This document shows, one piece after another, positions 53,773-62,683 of a stretch of 64,000 nt of DNA. The position numbers and the translations under genes are program-made. The notes beneath the pieces are model-generated. The model saw only the letters and a list, made by a program, of their open reading frames with translations. It was not told the DNA's origin and ran no database searches. This DNA comes from Cupriavidus respiraculi (GTDB taxonomy: Bacteria > Pseudomonadota > Gammaproteobacteria > Burkholderiales > Burkholderiaceae). Location of the stretch: NCBI RefSeq assembly GCF_914271545.1, contig NZ_CAJZAH010000001.1, positions 1,488,001 through 1,552,000 of the forward strand, read 5' to 3'. Position 1 is the first letter of the stretch; each line of letters starts with the position of its first letter.

Positions 53773-53923
53773 ACCCGCGCGGCCCCGGTATCTGTGAGTT
53801 TGCGCACCGAACACCATGCCGGAGGCCGCGCATGCTTCGCGACAATGGCGCGCGTTTCGCGCGTCCGGCGCGCCGCATCGGCCGTTGGGCGGCAATGATC
53901 CACCTACTGACTCCGACACTTCC

Positions 53924-54487
53924 ATGCTAATCGCACAAGACGACCCTTCCATGGGCCCTTCCTTCTCGCTCGGCAATCGGGTGCAGCGGCAGTTGTGGAA
54001 CTGGGTCTGGCTGTTCCTGTTCCGCCCCAGCCCGCGCTTCGCGCACGCGTGGCGCTCCGCGCTGCTGCGCCTGTTCGGCGCCAGGCTCGGCCGCCATGTC
54101 CATGTGTATCCGAGCGTGAAGATCTGGGCGCCGTGGAACCTGCACATCGACAACAACGTTGGCGTGGCCGACGGCGTGACGCTGTACAACATCGAGCGGA
54201 TCGAGATCGGCGAGTACGCGGTGATCTCCCAGGGTTCGCACCTGTGCACGGGCTCGCACGACTACAACAGCTACAACTTCCAGCTGGTGGCATCGCCGAT
54301 CGTGGTCCAGGCGCGGGCATGGGTCTGCGCGGAGGTCTTTGTGGCGCCGGGCGTGACGATTGCCGAAGGCGCCGTCGTGGCGCCGCGCTCGGTCGTGACC
54401 CGCTCGCTGCCCACGTCGTGGACGGTCTATGCGGGAACGCCCGCCAAGCCCATCAACCGGCGCAAGCATCCCGCGGCACAACGCTGA
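53924..54487 (+). CDS. wcaF: WcaF-like acetyltransferase
   Basis: This 187-residue left-handed beta-helix acetyltransferase of the colanic acid WcaF type has an N-terminal region with the aromatic NWVWLFLFRPSPR followed by hexapeptide repeats (YPSVKIWAPWNLHIDNNVGVADGVTLYN, EIGEYAVISQGSHLCTGSHDYNS, VAPGVTIAEGAVVAPRSVVTRSLP) and YAGTPAKPINRR. It O-acetylates a sugar, probably fucose. The start at 53924 is uncertain; 53951 is also in frame. It lies 151 bp after wcaI. Confidence 0.88.
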   Translation: MLIAQDDPSMGPSFSLGNRVQRQLWNWVWLFLFRPSPRFAHAWRSALLRLFGARLGRHVHVYPSVKIWAPWNLHIDNNVGVADGVTLYNIERIEIGEYAVISQGSHLCTGSHDYNSYNFQLVASPIVVQARAWVCAEVFVAPGVTIAEGAVVAPRSVVTRSLPTSWTVYAGTPAKPINRRKHPAAQR

Positions 54488-54595
54488 GCGGCACCACGCC
54501 GGGCGACATGGGCCAGTGACGACCAACCACGGGTAACGAGGGCTGCGGGGCCGTCTTTCCGACACGCGTGTCCCGGCTCCACGCTGGCGCGCGCG

Positions 54596-55768
54596 TCAGC
54601 CGGCCAGTTCCAGCACGATGTCCTGATACGTCGTGGCAAAGCGGCGGCGGCGTTCGTCCAGGTCCGCGCGGCCGTGTTCCGCGTTTGCGCCCGGCACGTC
54701 CTCTGCGTGCCTTTCCGCCAGCACCGCCGCGATCCCGTCGGCCAGGGCTTCGGCATCGTCCGGCGCGAAGTAGCTGCCGCGGGCCGGAGCCTGTTCGCGA
54801 TGCACGGGAATGTCGGACAGCAGGATGCGCTTGTCCAGCGACTTCGCTTCCTCCACCGTCGTGCTCCAGCCCTCGAAGCGCGAGGGGTTGATCAGCGCCA
54901 CCGCGCCGCGCATCAGGCCCAGCAGGTCGGCGTAGGGAACCACGCCGAGGATGCGGAAGCTGTCCTCGAGGCCGGCCTGCGCGATGCTGTGCTGGAGCTG
55001 GCGGCAGTATTCGGGATTGCGCGGGTCCAGCGTATTGCCGGTGGCCAGGACGGTGGCCCGCTGCCCGCGTTCCTTCAGCACCCTCAGGGCTTCGATGGCG
55101 ACGCGGTGGTTCTTGTGCACCCACAGCTGGTTGGGCAGGTGGAAGTACGGCCCCGAGAAGCCGTACCGCCGTTCCAGTTCGGGCACCGCCGTCGCCTGCG
55201 CGCCCGCATCGGTGTCCAGGCTGGCGACGAACTGCAGCACGCGCGCCCGCGCCGCATCGGCCGGATGCCGGCGTTGCAGGTCGCCACGCGCATGGTGGCT
55301 GCTGACGAGGATGCGCGCCGAGCCGCGGCAAATACCTTCGAACAGCCGCTCGCGCTGCGCGATGTCGTCGGCGGTGAACAGCTCGGGCAGGTGCAGATGC
55401 TGGAAGTCCGGGATCCAGCCCAGCGTGGGCACGCGAGAACGCCTGCCCAGCGGCCGGTGGTGCGACAGCACCGCGACGCCCTCGCGCGCCAGGCGCCACT
55501 CGAACCAGGCGTCGCGGCCGGTGGCGCGGAACCAGGCCTGCCGCGCCAGGCGCGACGGATGGCGGTCATCGAGCAGCGCGGTGCGTACCACGCGAAAGGG
55601 CGGCAGACCCTCCAGCAGGTCCGCCGGCGTACGCTCTCCGGTAAAGATGATGGGCTCGATCCTGCGCGCTTCCAGAAGCGCGATGGCCCACAGCAGATTG
55701 CGGTAGTAGCTGATGCCGCCGAGCCAGCCCCGGTCCTGGAACGCGAACACAAAGCCGACGCGGATCAT
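54596..55768 (-). CDS. GT4-type glycosyltransferase
   Basis: This 390-residue GT-B transferase has an N-terminal VGFVFAFQDRGWLGGISYYRNLLWAIALLE and the C-terminal donor-binding region with NPSRFEGWSTTVEEAKSLDKRILLSDIPVHREQAP (E-x7-E). Its start at 55768 overlaps the stop of the epimerase gene by 4 bp. Donor and linkage unknown; the nearby epimerase may make its sugar nucleotide. Confidence 0.88.
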   Translation of the reverse strand: MIRVGFVFAFQDRGWLGGISYYRNLLWAIALLEARRIEPIIFTGERTPADLLEGLPPFRVVRTALLDDRHPSRLARQAWFRATGRDAWFEWRLAREGVAVLSHHRPLGRRSRVPTLGWIPDFQHLHLPELFTADDIAQRERLFEGICRGSARILVSSHHARGDLQRRHPADAARARVLQFVASLDTDAGAQATAVPELERRYGFSGPYFHLPNQLWVHKNHRVAIEALRVLKERGQRATVLATGNTLDPRNPEYCRQLQHSIAQAGLEDSFRILGVVPYADLLGLMRGAVALINPSRFEGWSTTVEEAKSLDKRILLSDIPVHREQAPARGSYFAPDDAEALADGIAAVLAERHAEDVPGANAEHGRADLDERRRRFATTYQDIVLELAG

Positions 55769-56700
55769 GCGGCAAGCTCCCGGGACTGCGCGAACCAACG
55801 GGCATAGCGCCCGATGCCCAGCTCCATGTCGACCGCCGGCGCCCAGCCCAGCGCGTACGTGCGGCCCATATGGGCCTGCAGGCACGGCGGATCGCCGACC
55901 CGGGCCTGGTGCGAAAAGGAAGGCGTGGCCTGCACGCCAAGCGCGCCGTACAGCAGCAGCAGCGCCTGCCTGACGGTCGTCGGCCTGCCGCTGGCGCCGT
56001 TGAAGATCGGGCACGCGGGCGTGGCGTGCGCCGCCACGGTGGCCAGCAAGCGCGCCGCGTCCTCGGCATGCATCCAGTCCCGGCGTTCGTTGCCGGTCCC
56101 GGCATAGACGTGATCGCCGCGCTCGATCTTGCAGCAAGCGTCCCATAGCAGCTGCTTGCGCAGCCCCTCGCCGTAGAGCGAGAAGAGCCGCACGATGGCC
56201 ACCTTCAGCCTGAAATGCCGCGCATAGGAGATGCACAGCTGCTCGGCCATCAGCTTGTGCGTGCCATAGGGCGAAGCCGGTGCGCTCGCCAGGTACGGCA
56301 TGCTCTCGTCGACGGGATCGCAGGTGCTGTCGCCGTACACCGCCGCGCTCGAGGGATAGACCACCACGCAGGACGGGCAATGCTGGCGCGCGAATTCCAG
56401 CACGGCCGCGGTCGAACATACCGTGCTGCCGTAGTCGCGCAGCGGATCGCCCAGCGAGTTCGCCACCGAGCCGCTGCCGGCGCAGTGCACGATCAGGTCG
56501 GGCCGCACATCCAGCGCCACCAGCGTCTGCAGATTGACTTCGCCGCTGTGCCATTGCATGCCCGCGGGCAGCGGTTCGCCGCTGCCGCAGCTGCCGCGGC
56601 CGATACCGGTCACGCGCCACCCTTGCTGCAGGTAATGTTGCGCTACGAAGCGGCCGAGGAAACCTCGCGCGCCCGTCACGAGCACCGTGTTGTTTGCCAT
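55765..56700 (-). CDS. NAD-dependent sugar-nucleotide epimerase/dehydratase
   Basis: This 311-residue extended SDR has the Rossmann motif VTGARGFLGRFVAQHY at its start, DLIVHCAGSGSVANS, the catalytic serines in YPSSAAVYGD and the YxxxK in SPYGTHKLMAEQL. It is of the UDP/GDP-sugar epimerase-4-reductase type. It forms a two-gene unit with the GT4 gene downstream (ATGA overlap), and its product is probably that enzyme's donor or a precursor. The exact sugar cannot be told. Confidence 0.87.
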   Translation of the reverse strand: MANNTVLVTGARGFLGRFVAQHYLQQGWRVTGIGRGSCGSGEPLPAGMQWHSGEVNLQTLVALDVRPDLIVHCAGSGSVANSLGDPLRDYGSTVCSTAAVLEFARQHCPSCVVVYPSSAAVYGDSTCDPVDESMPYLASAPASPYGTHKLMAEQLCISYARHFRLKVAIVRLFSLYGEGLRKQLLWDACCKIERGDHVYAGTGNERRDWMHAEDAARLLATVAAHATPACPIFNGASGRPTTVRQALLLLYGALGVQATPSFSHQARVGDPPCLQAHMGRTYALGWAPAVDMELGIGRYARWFAQSRELAA

Positions 56701-56891
56701 TGTTATCGGTCGGATCGAAGGGTTTCCCGGCGTGCCCCGGCCAGCTGGCGATGAGGGGCACGAGTGCGGCGCACCGTCGTGCGCTCCGCTGTCACTTTAC
56801 GCACTGCCGCACCGCTGCACTGTGGGATAGCCCTCATAGTCGCGCCGGCCACCGATCCGCCATGGCGCCGTGGCTCGATGCCGCCGCCGCT

Positions 56892-58037
56892 TCAATGGCA
56901 GGAGGCCTGCAGCAACGCGCGTACGCGGCGCCCTGCCGCGCCCCAGTTCAGACGCTGCGCATACTCGCCATAGGAGGTCTGGCACAGTCGCATATAGGCC
57001 GCGGGCTCGGACATCAGCGCCCCGATGTAGTCGCAGTACGCCTGCGGATCGGCGTCGAGATCGAAGGTCATGCCGTTGCGGCCGTCCCGTACCACGGTGC
57101 ACACGCCGCCGGTGCGCGTGGCGAGCGAGGGCAGGCCAAACGAGCTCGCCTCGGCGAACACCACGCCGAAGCACTCCGCCCGCGACGGCACGATCAGGAA
57201 ATGCGCGCCGCTCATCAGCGCGTCGAACTGGTGGCGCCCCGCCTCGCTGGCCTTGGAGATGAAGCCATGCAGCTTGACGAAGGGCGGCGGCTCGAAGGGC
57301 GGCTGGCAGCCGACCACATGCAGCTCGGTCGCAATGCCCTGCCGGTTCAGCAGCGACGCCACGGCCAGCGCCGTGTCGCCACCCTTGCGCTCCCAGTCCA
57401 CGCCGACCAGCAGCAGCCGGCAGACATCGCCGCGGCGGGCCCGCGCGATATGCTCGATGTCGGCGCTGCCGCGCGCACAGTCGACATTGGCGCCGAACGG
57501 CACGACCTTGACCTTGGCAGGGTCCACATCGTAGTGCCGCAGTGCCGTGGCGGCGGCCCATTCCGAGCTGTAGATCGCGACGCTGGCGCGCGTGAGCGCC
57601 TGCTGCTCCAGCCGGTTGCCGGTGCGTACCGTCTCGGCGCAGAAGTTGCTGAAGTTGGGATAGAAGCCGAGCATGCCGGCGAAGCAGGCGTCGGTCCAGA
57701 AGGCGATGGGCTTGTCCGACTCCAGGCACGCGATCGGCAGCGTGCCGGGACTGAACACCACGTCGCAGTCGGCGCAGCGCAGGCAGCGCTCGGCGTGATG
57801 GGCATAGCGCCGCGCCACCGAGGGCGCGCGCTCGCGCTGGTAAGTGCGCGCGAGCAGCCGCCGGTAGGCGACCGTCTTCACGCGCTGGTAAAAAGTGAGC
57901 GCGCGTCCCGCGCTCAGCTTGTCGATCACCTCGGTCTCGAGGTTGCTGGCGCGCAGCGCGCGCAGTATGTAACGGGCGGAACCGGACCAGGCATGCGGAT
58001 CCGATGTGTCATAGGTGGTGAGAAAAGCGACTTTCAT
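56892..58037 (-). CDS. GT4-type glycosyltransferase
   Basis: This 381-residue GT-B transferase begins MKVAFLTTYDTSDPHAWSGSARYILRAL. A central RLLLVGVDWERKGGDTALAVASLL (donor domain start) and PSRAECFGVVFAEASSFGLPSLA (E-x7-E) mark the GT4 family. It contains a Cys pair C-LRC-ADC in the N-terminal half, seen in some members. It lies 23 bp after the GT2 stop. Substrate unknown. Confidence 0.88.
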   Translation of the reverse strand: MKVAFLTTYDTSDPHAWSGSARYILRALRASNLETEVIDKLSAGRALTFYQRVKTVAYRRLLARTYQRERAPSVARRYAHHAERCLRCADCDVVFSPGTLPIACLESDKPIAFWTDACFAGMLGFYPNFSNFCAETVRTGNRLEQQALTRASVAIYSSEWAAATALRHYDVDPAKVKVVPFGANVDCARGSADIEHIARARRGDVCRLLLVGVDWERKGGDTALAVASLLNRQGIATELHVVGCQPPFEPPPFVKLHGFISKASEAGRHQFDALMSGAHFLIVPSRAECFGVVFAEASSFGLPSLATRTGGVCTVVRDGRNGMTFDLDADPQAYCDYIGALMSEPAAYMRLCQTSYGEYAQRLNWGAAGRRVRALLQASCH

Positions 58038-58060
58038 CGGATCCGCCTCCTGGCTGGCCG

Positions 58061-58891
58061 TCATAACGGCAATTGCATGGCCCTGCGCTGCTGTTCCTCG
58101 ACCTTGAGCACGACCATGTACTCGTAGATCGCGATCAGCACGCAGTAGTGGAATCCGGCCTTGCCGTCGATAAAGCCGAGCCGGAGCAGGTACAGGTGAA
58201 TGAAGCGGGCCACGGGCCGCAGCGGCAGCCGGAACGACAGCTCCTTGAGCGCACGCCGGCGCGCGGGTGGATCGCGCACCAGCAGCGAGGAGAAGCGGAA
58301 GTCGTCTTCCTTCAGGCTGCGGATCGTCTCCATGGCTTCGCCCATCGAGTATTTGTTGTGCTTGTCGAACCAGGCATCGAAGCCCTTGTTGAAGCTGAAG
58401 TGCAGAAAGTGGTTGTCCAGGAAGCCGACGGTGCCGTCCACCACTGGCGCGGGATTGACGAGCCGCTCCCAGCGCACGCGGTCCGGCTGGAAGAAGCGCA
58501 GCACCCAGATCGGATAGCCGCCAGCGAAGCGGATCCACTTGCCGAGGAAGAAGTTCTTGTAGCGGACGCGATAGGCCACGTGGCCGCCCTCGGGTCGGCC
58601 TGCGATCGCCCGCAGCTCGCCCGCCAGTTCCGGGCTCACCACTTCGTCGGCGTCGGAGTAGTAGACCCACTTGTGCTTGAACTCGATGTTCTCGTTGGCC
58701 CAGTTCTGATGGGCCGACCAGTTGTCGAACTTGCGATAGAACACGCGCGCGCCGTATTGCTTGGCGATCTCGACGGTACGGTCGGTGCTGTGCGAATCCA
58801 GCACCACGATATCGTCGGCCCAGGACACGGATTCCAGGCAGCGGGCGATGTTCTTCTCTTCGTTGAGGGTAAGAATCAGGATCGAGACCAT
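58061..58891 (-). CDS. GT2-family glycosyltransferase (WaaE/KdtX-like)
   Basis: This 276-residue GT-A transferase starts VSILILTLNEEKNIARCLESVSWADDIVVLDSHSTDRTVEIA, with the DSD metal motif in YSDADEVVSPEL. The FFLGKWIRFAGGYPIWVLRFF block is typical of the WaaE-like subgroup that adds a hexose or related sugar to a core or repeat. No membrane segment except a moderately hydrophobic C terminus. It forms a chain with the deacetylase (53 bp gap) and the GT4 downstream. Confidence 0.9.
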   Translation of the reverse strand: MVSILILTLNEEKNIARCLESVSWADDIVVLDSHSTDRTVEIAKQYGARVFYRKFDNWSAHQNWANENIEFKHKWVYYSDADEVVSPELAGELRAIAGRPEGGHVAYRVRYKNFFLGKWIRFAGGYPIWVLRFFQPDRVRWERLVNPAPVVDGTVGFLDNHFLHFSFNKGFDAWFDKHNKYSMGEAMETIRSLKEDDFRFSSLLVRDPPARRRALKELSFRLPLRPVARFIHLYLLRLGFIDGKAGFHYCVLIAIYEYMVVLKVEEQQRRAMQLPL

Positions 58892-58944
58892 GGCGTCGTC
58901 TCTGCGGTTAGCGATGGGGACATCGGTACGGGCCCATGGCTGGG

Positions 58945-59709
58945 CTACGACTGGCCATAGCGCGTGAGCTGCACGCCGTTGCGCGCCAGCGCGGCGCGCA
59001 GATCGCCGGCATCGATCAGCGGCTCGGCCTCGCACTTGCGCCAGGACTCGGCATACCCCGGGTGCACCGAGATCTCGGTGACCCCATCGCGCAGCAGGTC
59101 GGGCAGGCGGGCGGCCCAGCCGTCATCGTCATGGTTGATGGCGCCGTAGTAGTGCGTATGCCGCAGGCCCGCGAAGTACAGATGGCAGTAGTTGTTCATC
59201 ACCGCCTGGCGCGGATTGGCCGCGAAGTAGAAATTCTGCGGACGCCGTACCCAGTCCAGCCCCGCGCGCGCCATCTCCCGCCGCAGCGCGCTGATCACCA
59301 CCGGGAACTTGTGCAGGTGGCCGTGGCTGTCCACATGGGTCACGTGCACGCCGTTGTCGCGCAGCTCCTCCAGTTGATGGCGGAACTCGCGCGCGATGTC
59401 TTCTTCCGACAGCATCCACGCGAGCGCACGCACCCGTTGGCGATTGCTCTCCCGAAATACCCGGCCGCGCGTGCACAGCGACGGCGCCGACCCCGCCAGT
59501 GGCGGATGGCCGTCGACCATGTTGAAGTGCAGGCCGAACGAGCAGCGCTTGCGATTACGGCGGGCATACTCGAAGGCCTGCGCCGATGCCGGGCGCCCGG
59601 TCATGATGGTGGCGCTGGTCAGCAGCCCCGCTTCGAAGCACGCCACTGTGGCGTGATAGGTATCGTCGTCCCAGCCGAAATCGTCGGCGTTGATGATGAG
59701 CTTGCGCAT
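58945..59709 (-). CDS. ChbG/HpnK-family (YdjC) carbohydrate deacetylase
   Basis: This 254-residue protein has the family's N-terminal IINADDFGWDDDT (metal Asp-Asp), the LHFNMVDGHPPL histidine and the VTHVDSHGHLHKFP motif. YdjC members remove acetyl groups from N-acetylated sugars such as chitobiose or the hopanoid glucosamine. Here it lies 13 bp after a GT gene in the polysaccharide cluster, so it may deacetylate an N-acetyl sugar during repeat assembly. It lacks a signal peptide. Confidence 0.88.
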   Translation of the reverse strand: MRKLIINADDFGWDDDTYHATVACFEAGLLTSATIMTGRPASAQAFEYARRNRKRCSFGLHFNMVDGHPPLAGSAPSLCTRGRVFRESNRQRVRALAWMLSEEDIAREFRHQLEELRDNGVHVTHVDSHGHLHKFPVVISALRREMARAGLDWVRRPQNFYFAANPRQAVMNNYCHLYFAGLRHTHYYGAINHDDDGWAARLPDLLRDGVTEISVHPGYAESWRKCEAEPLIDAGDLRAALARNGVQLTRYGQS

Positions 59710-59722
59710 TGCTTCCTCCCCG

Positions 59723-60895
59723 TTAGCAAGCCTGGGGCACGCCGTCGGCGTGGCCCTGGATGATGTTCAGCAACCGTTCTCCGACCTGGTTGCTTTGGAA
59801 CCGCCTTGAGAAGCTGGCCCGCGCCGCCGCACGCATGCGATCGCGCGCCGGTTCGTCCATGGCCAGCCAGCGGCGCAGTGCGGCCTGCGCGCCTTCGACG
59901 GTGTCGTCGCTGACGATGCCGGCGCCGTCGCTCTGGATCTCGCGCCAGATATTGACCTTGTCCGAAATGAGCACCGGCACGCCGCAACCCATCGCCTCGG
60001 CCACCGCCACGCCGAAGTTCTCCTGGTGCGAGGGCAGGCTGAACACCTCGGCGGCGTGGAAGGCGCCCCACTTCAGTTCGCCCGACAGCATGCCGGTCCA
60101 CAGCACCCGGTCCGCGACCCCGGCGCGCACCGCCAGCGCCTCCAGCGACTCGCGCAGCGGCTGCGCGCCGGGCCCCACCATGACCAGATGCAGCGACGGG
60201 TCTTCCCCGGCGATGCGCGCAAAGGCCTGGATCAGCAGGTCGCACCCCTTCTTTTCGTGGATGCGGCCGAAGAACAGCACGATGCGCTTGCCTTCCAGTT
60301 GCGGATAGGCGGCGAGGAAGCGCGCACGCAGCTGGGCCTTGTCCTGCGGCGGCAGCGCCGTGCCATACGAGGCGATGCGTTCGGTGCAGCGGTAGAGCGG
60401 AAACGAGCCGCGGGCCCGCAGGCGCTCCTCGTCGCAGGTAAACAGCACGGCGCGCGCGCGGCGCAGCACCCAGCATTCGCCGAGCAGCCAGTACAGCGAC
60501 TTCTTCAGGTGCTTGAGCGGGTAGCGCTGCTTGAACCAGGGATCGAGCATGCCGTGGGTGAAGACAAAGTAGGGCACGCGCTTGCCGCGCAGCGTCAGCC
60601 ATGCGGCAATGCTGTGGAACTGCCACAGCCCCTCGATGATGATGGCGTCGTACTCCTCGCAATGCGCCTTGAGCCAGCCGAGCAGCCGCGTATTGAAGGT
60701 GTATGTCAGCACCGAAGGGCCCAGCGCGATGACATTGAGTTCGCTCTCGCGCACGTAAGGGGCATCGGGGGCGTCGCCGCAGCAGACATCCACCCGCACG
60801 CCGCGCTGGGTCAGCGGAATGCTCAACTGGCGCAGCCCCTCGATCGGCCCGCCGCCCGCGGGATTGATGGTGGCGATGAGATGAAGCAGCTTCAT
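59723..60895 (-). CDS. GT4-type glycosyltransferase
   Basis: This 390-residue GT-B transferase begins KLLHLIATINPAGGGPIEGLRQLSIPL. It has FVFTHGMLDPWFK, VLFFGRIHEKKGCDLLIQAF (donor domain) and SLPSHQENFGVAVAEAMGCGVPVLISD (E-x7-E). It is first in the minus-strand operon with the deacetylase, GT2 and GT4 genes, starting at the border of the long 819-bp control region. The in-frame ATG at 60934 is less likely. Substrate unknown. Confidence 0.9.
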   Translation of the reverse strand: MKLLHLIATINPAGGGPIEGLRQLSIPLTQRGVRVDVCCGDAPDAPYVRESELNVIALGPSVLTYTFNTRLLGWLKAHCEEYDAIIIEGLWQFHSIAAWLTLRGKRVPYFVFTHGMLDPWFKQRYPLKHLKKSLYWLLGECWVLRRARAVLFTCDEERLRARGSFPLYRCTERIASYGTALPPQDKAQLRARFLAAYPQLEGKRIVLFFGRIHEKKGCDLLIQAFARIAGEDPSLHLVMVGPGAQPLRESLEALAVRAGVADRVLWTGMLSGELKWGAFHAAEVFSLPSHQENFGVAVAEAMGCGVPVLISDKVNIWREIQSDGAGIVSDDTVEGAQAALRRWLAMDEPARDRMRAAARASFSRRFQSNQVGERLLNIIQGHADGVPQAC

Positions 60896-61045
60896 GGCTC
60901 TGACCTTCTCGTCTGGCGCAGCAACGGCCGGCATGCCGTGCCGGCGGGGCTCGCTGTGTCGTTATGGTTTCCACGCGGCGCCAATGCGGGGGCGCCGGTT
61001 CGGGAATGGTCGAAGCTTAGGAGCGCGCCCGGACCCGTCTCTGTT

Positions 61046-61067
61046 CGTTGGCGCACCGTTGGTGCAC
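61046..61067. repeat. Tandem 11-bp direct repeat
   Basis: CGTTGGCGCAC (61046-61056) is followed immediately by CGTTGGTGCAC (61057-61067), differing at one base. The 11-bp step is one helical turn, as expected for side-by-side binding of a regulator. Confidence 0.55.
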
Positions 61068-61303
61068 CGGGTCGGCCAGGGTGGAAGCGACCCCTCGCGC
61101 AGCGGGGATTCTCCGCCTTTGCCCCTCTCATCCTGATGACGGAGGGCGCCTCATCCTTTTGGCGCGATCGGAACCGGCGAACTCATCCGCCGTTGGGGAA
61201 AGCGCACCGCGGCGGCGCACGTGGCGCTGTTACAGCGTTGAACCCGGGGCCGGGTCGTTACGTGCGGTGGCACACCATACGACGGGTCTTTAGCCTGCTG
61301 TCA

Positions 61304-61319
61304 GTTTCAACGCTGAAAC
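61304..61319. promoter_or_regulatory. Near-palindromic operator candidate 1
   Basis: GTTTCAACGCTGAAAC has 6-base arms (GTTTCA/TGAAAC). A close copy lies 33 bp downstream and a weaker one, GTTACAGCGTTGAACC, 75 bp upstream (61229-61244). The spacings are near whole helical turns, so all could face the same side of DNA. Confidence 0.55.
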
Positions 61320-61336
61320 ATTAAGGCCGGAGCGCT

Positions 61337-61352
61337 GTTTCAATGTTGAAAC
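61337..61352. promoter_or_regulatory. Near-palindromic operator candidate 2
   Basis: GTTTCAATGTTGAAAC has 7-base arms (GTTTCAA/TTGAAAC) and shares the pattern GTTTCAAYGYTGAAAC with the site at 61304. It lies 118 bp upstream of the -35-like element at 61470. Confidence 0.55.
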
Positions 61353-61469
61353 TCGGGGGTGTGGATTAATTTTCACCCTTTTGGTTAGGCTGCTATCGGT
61401 TACCGGCGCTTCATTTCCGGATTATGAAAAGCGGTATCTAGTCCTTTTTGCAAGCGCAGCAAAGCTGAC

Positions 61470-61498
61470 TTGATTTCAAAAGATTCAGCCCATAAGAT
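61470..61498 (+). promoter_or_regulatory. Possible sigma-70 promoter
   Basis: TTGATT (61470-61475), a 17-bp spacer and TAAGAT (61493-61498) match 4 of 6 bases of each consensus hexamer. It faces the regulator gene at 61715. Confidence 0.4.
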
Positions 61499-61714
61499 GG
61501 CCTAAACGCATTAAAGATAAATCGTTTTGGGGTGGGGAATCAGGGTCGGCTCCTGGCATGCAGCGCGTCTTTGGGAGCGAAGGACGCGCTAGATTTGCGG
61601 GATCCAGGACTTGCCTGAACGGCTCGGTCGGTACGCCATTCGTACCGGTGGCATCAGGCGTCCTTAGTGTGTTCAACCTGTTCTCCGCTGCGAACATACG
61701 GGGGGAACAACAAC

Positions 61715-62683
61715 ATGAACGCACTGCTGATCGAGAGCCATCCTTTGCTAAGGCTTGGCTTGTATCGGATGCTGGAACGCATCGAGGGCATCGACCAGGT
61801 CATCACGGTCGACCCGGCCGACATCTCGCTGCTGGACGGCGCCTACGGAGATACCGACCTCATGATCTTCGGCATGCCGCCGGACGTCGAAGCGGGTTGG
61901 CAGCTGCTTGGCGACGTACGGCGGGTCCTGAGCGCCCAACGGGTGCTGCTGCTGTCGGACACCATCCCGCTGCAGGTACCCACCACCGTCATGACGCAGG
62001 GCGTGTGCGGCTGTCTGCCAAAGACCGCCTCGCTCGCCGTGCTCGAGGCGGCCATCCGGCTCGCCATGGTCGGCGGCTATTTTGTCCGCGGCCACGGCGC
62101 CCAGGCGCTGTCGCCGGCGCCATCGCTGGGCATCCCGCTGCCAGCCGGCGGCCATGGGGGTCCGGTCGGCGCGGGCGCGCCGCCCAGCTCGCGCGCCTCG
62201 GCGCCCGCACTCCCCACGCCGGCGATCCACGCGGCCAATCATCCCGCCACGCTGGCCACCGCGCGCGGCCCGACCGGACAGGCGCGCGCGGTGCCGTCCG
62301 TGGCGATGCGCGCGGCCGCCGCCGCGCCGGAGCCGGCCGCCGAGACCACTCACTACGACGAGGCCGAGATGCTGCAGATCACGCCGCGCCAGTACGAGGT
62401 GCTGGTGCTGCTCGCACGCGGTCATCCGATCAAGACGGTCAGCCGCATGCTCAATATCTCGGTGGCCACGGTCAAGAGCCATGCCTGCACGCTGTACCAG
62501 CGGCTGAAGGTGCGTAACAAGGGCGAGGCCGTGTACACCGCGCTGCAGCGCGGCGCCAAGCTCGAATGGGTCAGCGGCGACGGCACGGCCACGCGCGCCA
62601 CGGTGACGCGCATGCCGCGACCCGCAGCCGTGGCGGAGCGCACCAACGCCACGCCGATCCAGGCGGCGGTGGCCATGCGCTGA
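61715..62683 (+). CDS. NarL-type regulator with degenerate receiver
   Basis: This 322-residue protein has a receiver-like N terminus (1-125), a long Ala/Pro/Gly-rich linker (about 126-215) and a LuxR-type helix-turn-helix (about 223-285, ITPRQYEVLVLLARGHPIKTVSRMLNISVATVKSH). The usual phospho-acceptor aspartate is replaced by G53 (DLMIFGMPPD) and the usual acidic pair is E7-S8. The Lys in GCLPKTAS remains. It probably works without phosphorylation, perhaps sensing by another route. It lies 302 bp before wza in the same direction and is the likely regulator of this locus. ATG 61715 follows GGGGGAAC. Confidence 0.88.
   Translation: MNALLIESHPLLRLGLYRMLERIEGIDQVITVDPADISLLDGAYGDTDLMIFGMPPDVEAGWQLLGDVRRVLSAQRVLLLSDTIPLQVPTTVMTQGVCGCLPKTASLAVLEAAIRLAMVGGYFVRGHGAQALSPAPSLGIPLPAGGHGGPVGAGAPPSSRASAPALPTPAIHAANHPATLATARGPTGQARAVPSVAMRAAAAAPEPAAETTHYDEAEMLQITPRQYEVLVLLARGHPIKTVSRMLNISVATVKSHACTLYQRLKVRNKGEAVYTALQRGAKLEWVSGDGTATRATVTRMPRPAAVAERTNATPIQAAVAMR

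Larger units (their letters stand above)
60896..61714. other. 819-bp divergent control region of the polysaccharide locus
   Basis: No conserved gene is visible. AT content rises after 61300. It holds the 11-bp tandem repeat at 61046-61067, the palindromic sites at 61304 and 61337, and a possible sigma-70 promoter at 61470-61498 (TTGATT-17 bp-TAAGAT) with a leader of about 215 bp before the regulator gene. A gene desert this long in so dense a region, shared by two divergent operons, suggests complex regulation. Confidence 0.6.

Noticed and set aside
61357-61380. GGGTG/CACCC hairpin plus TTTT as a terminator
   Set aside because: A 5-bp stem with a 12-base loop is too weak, and no gene ends there.
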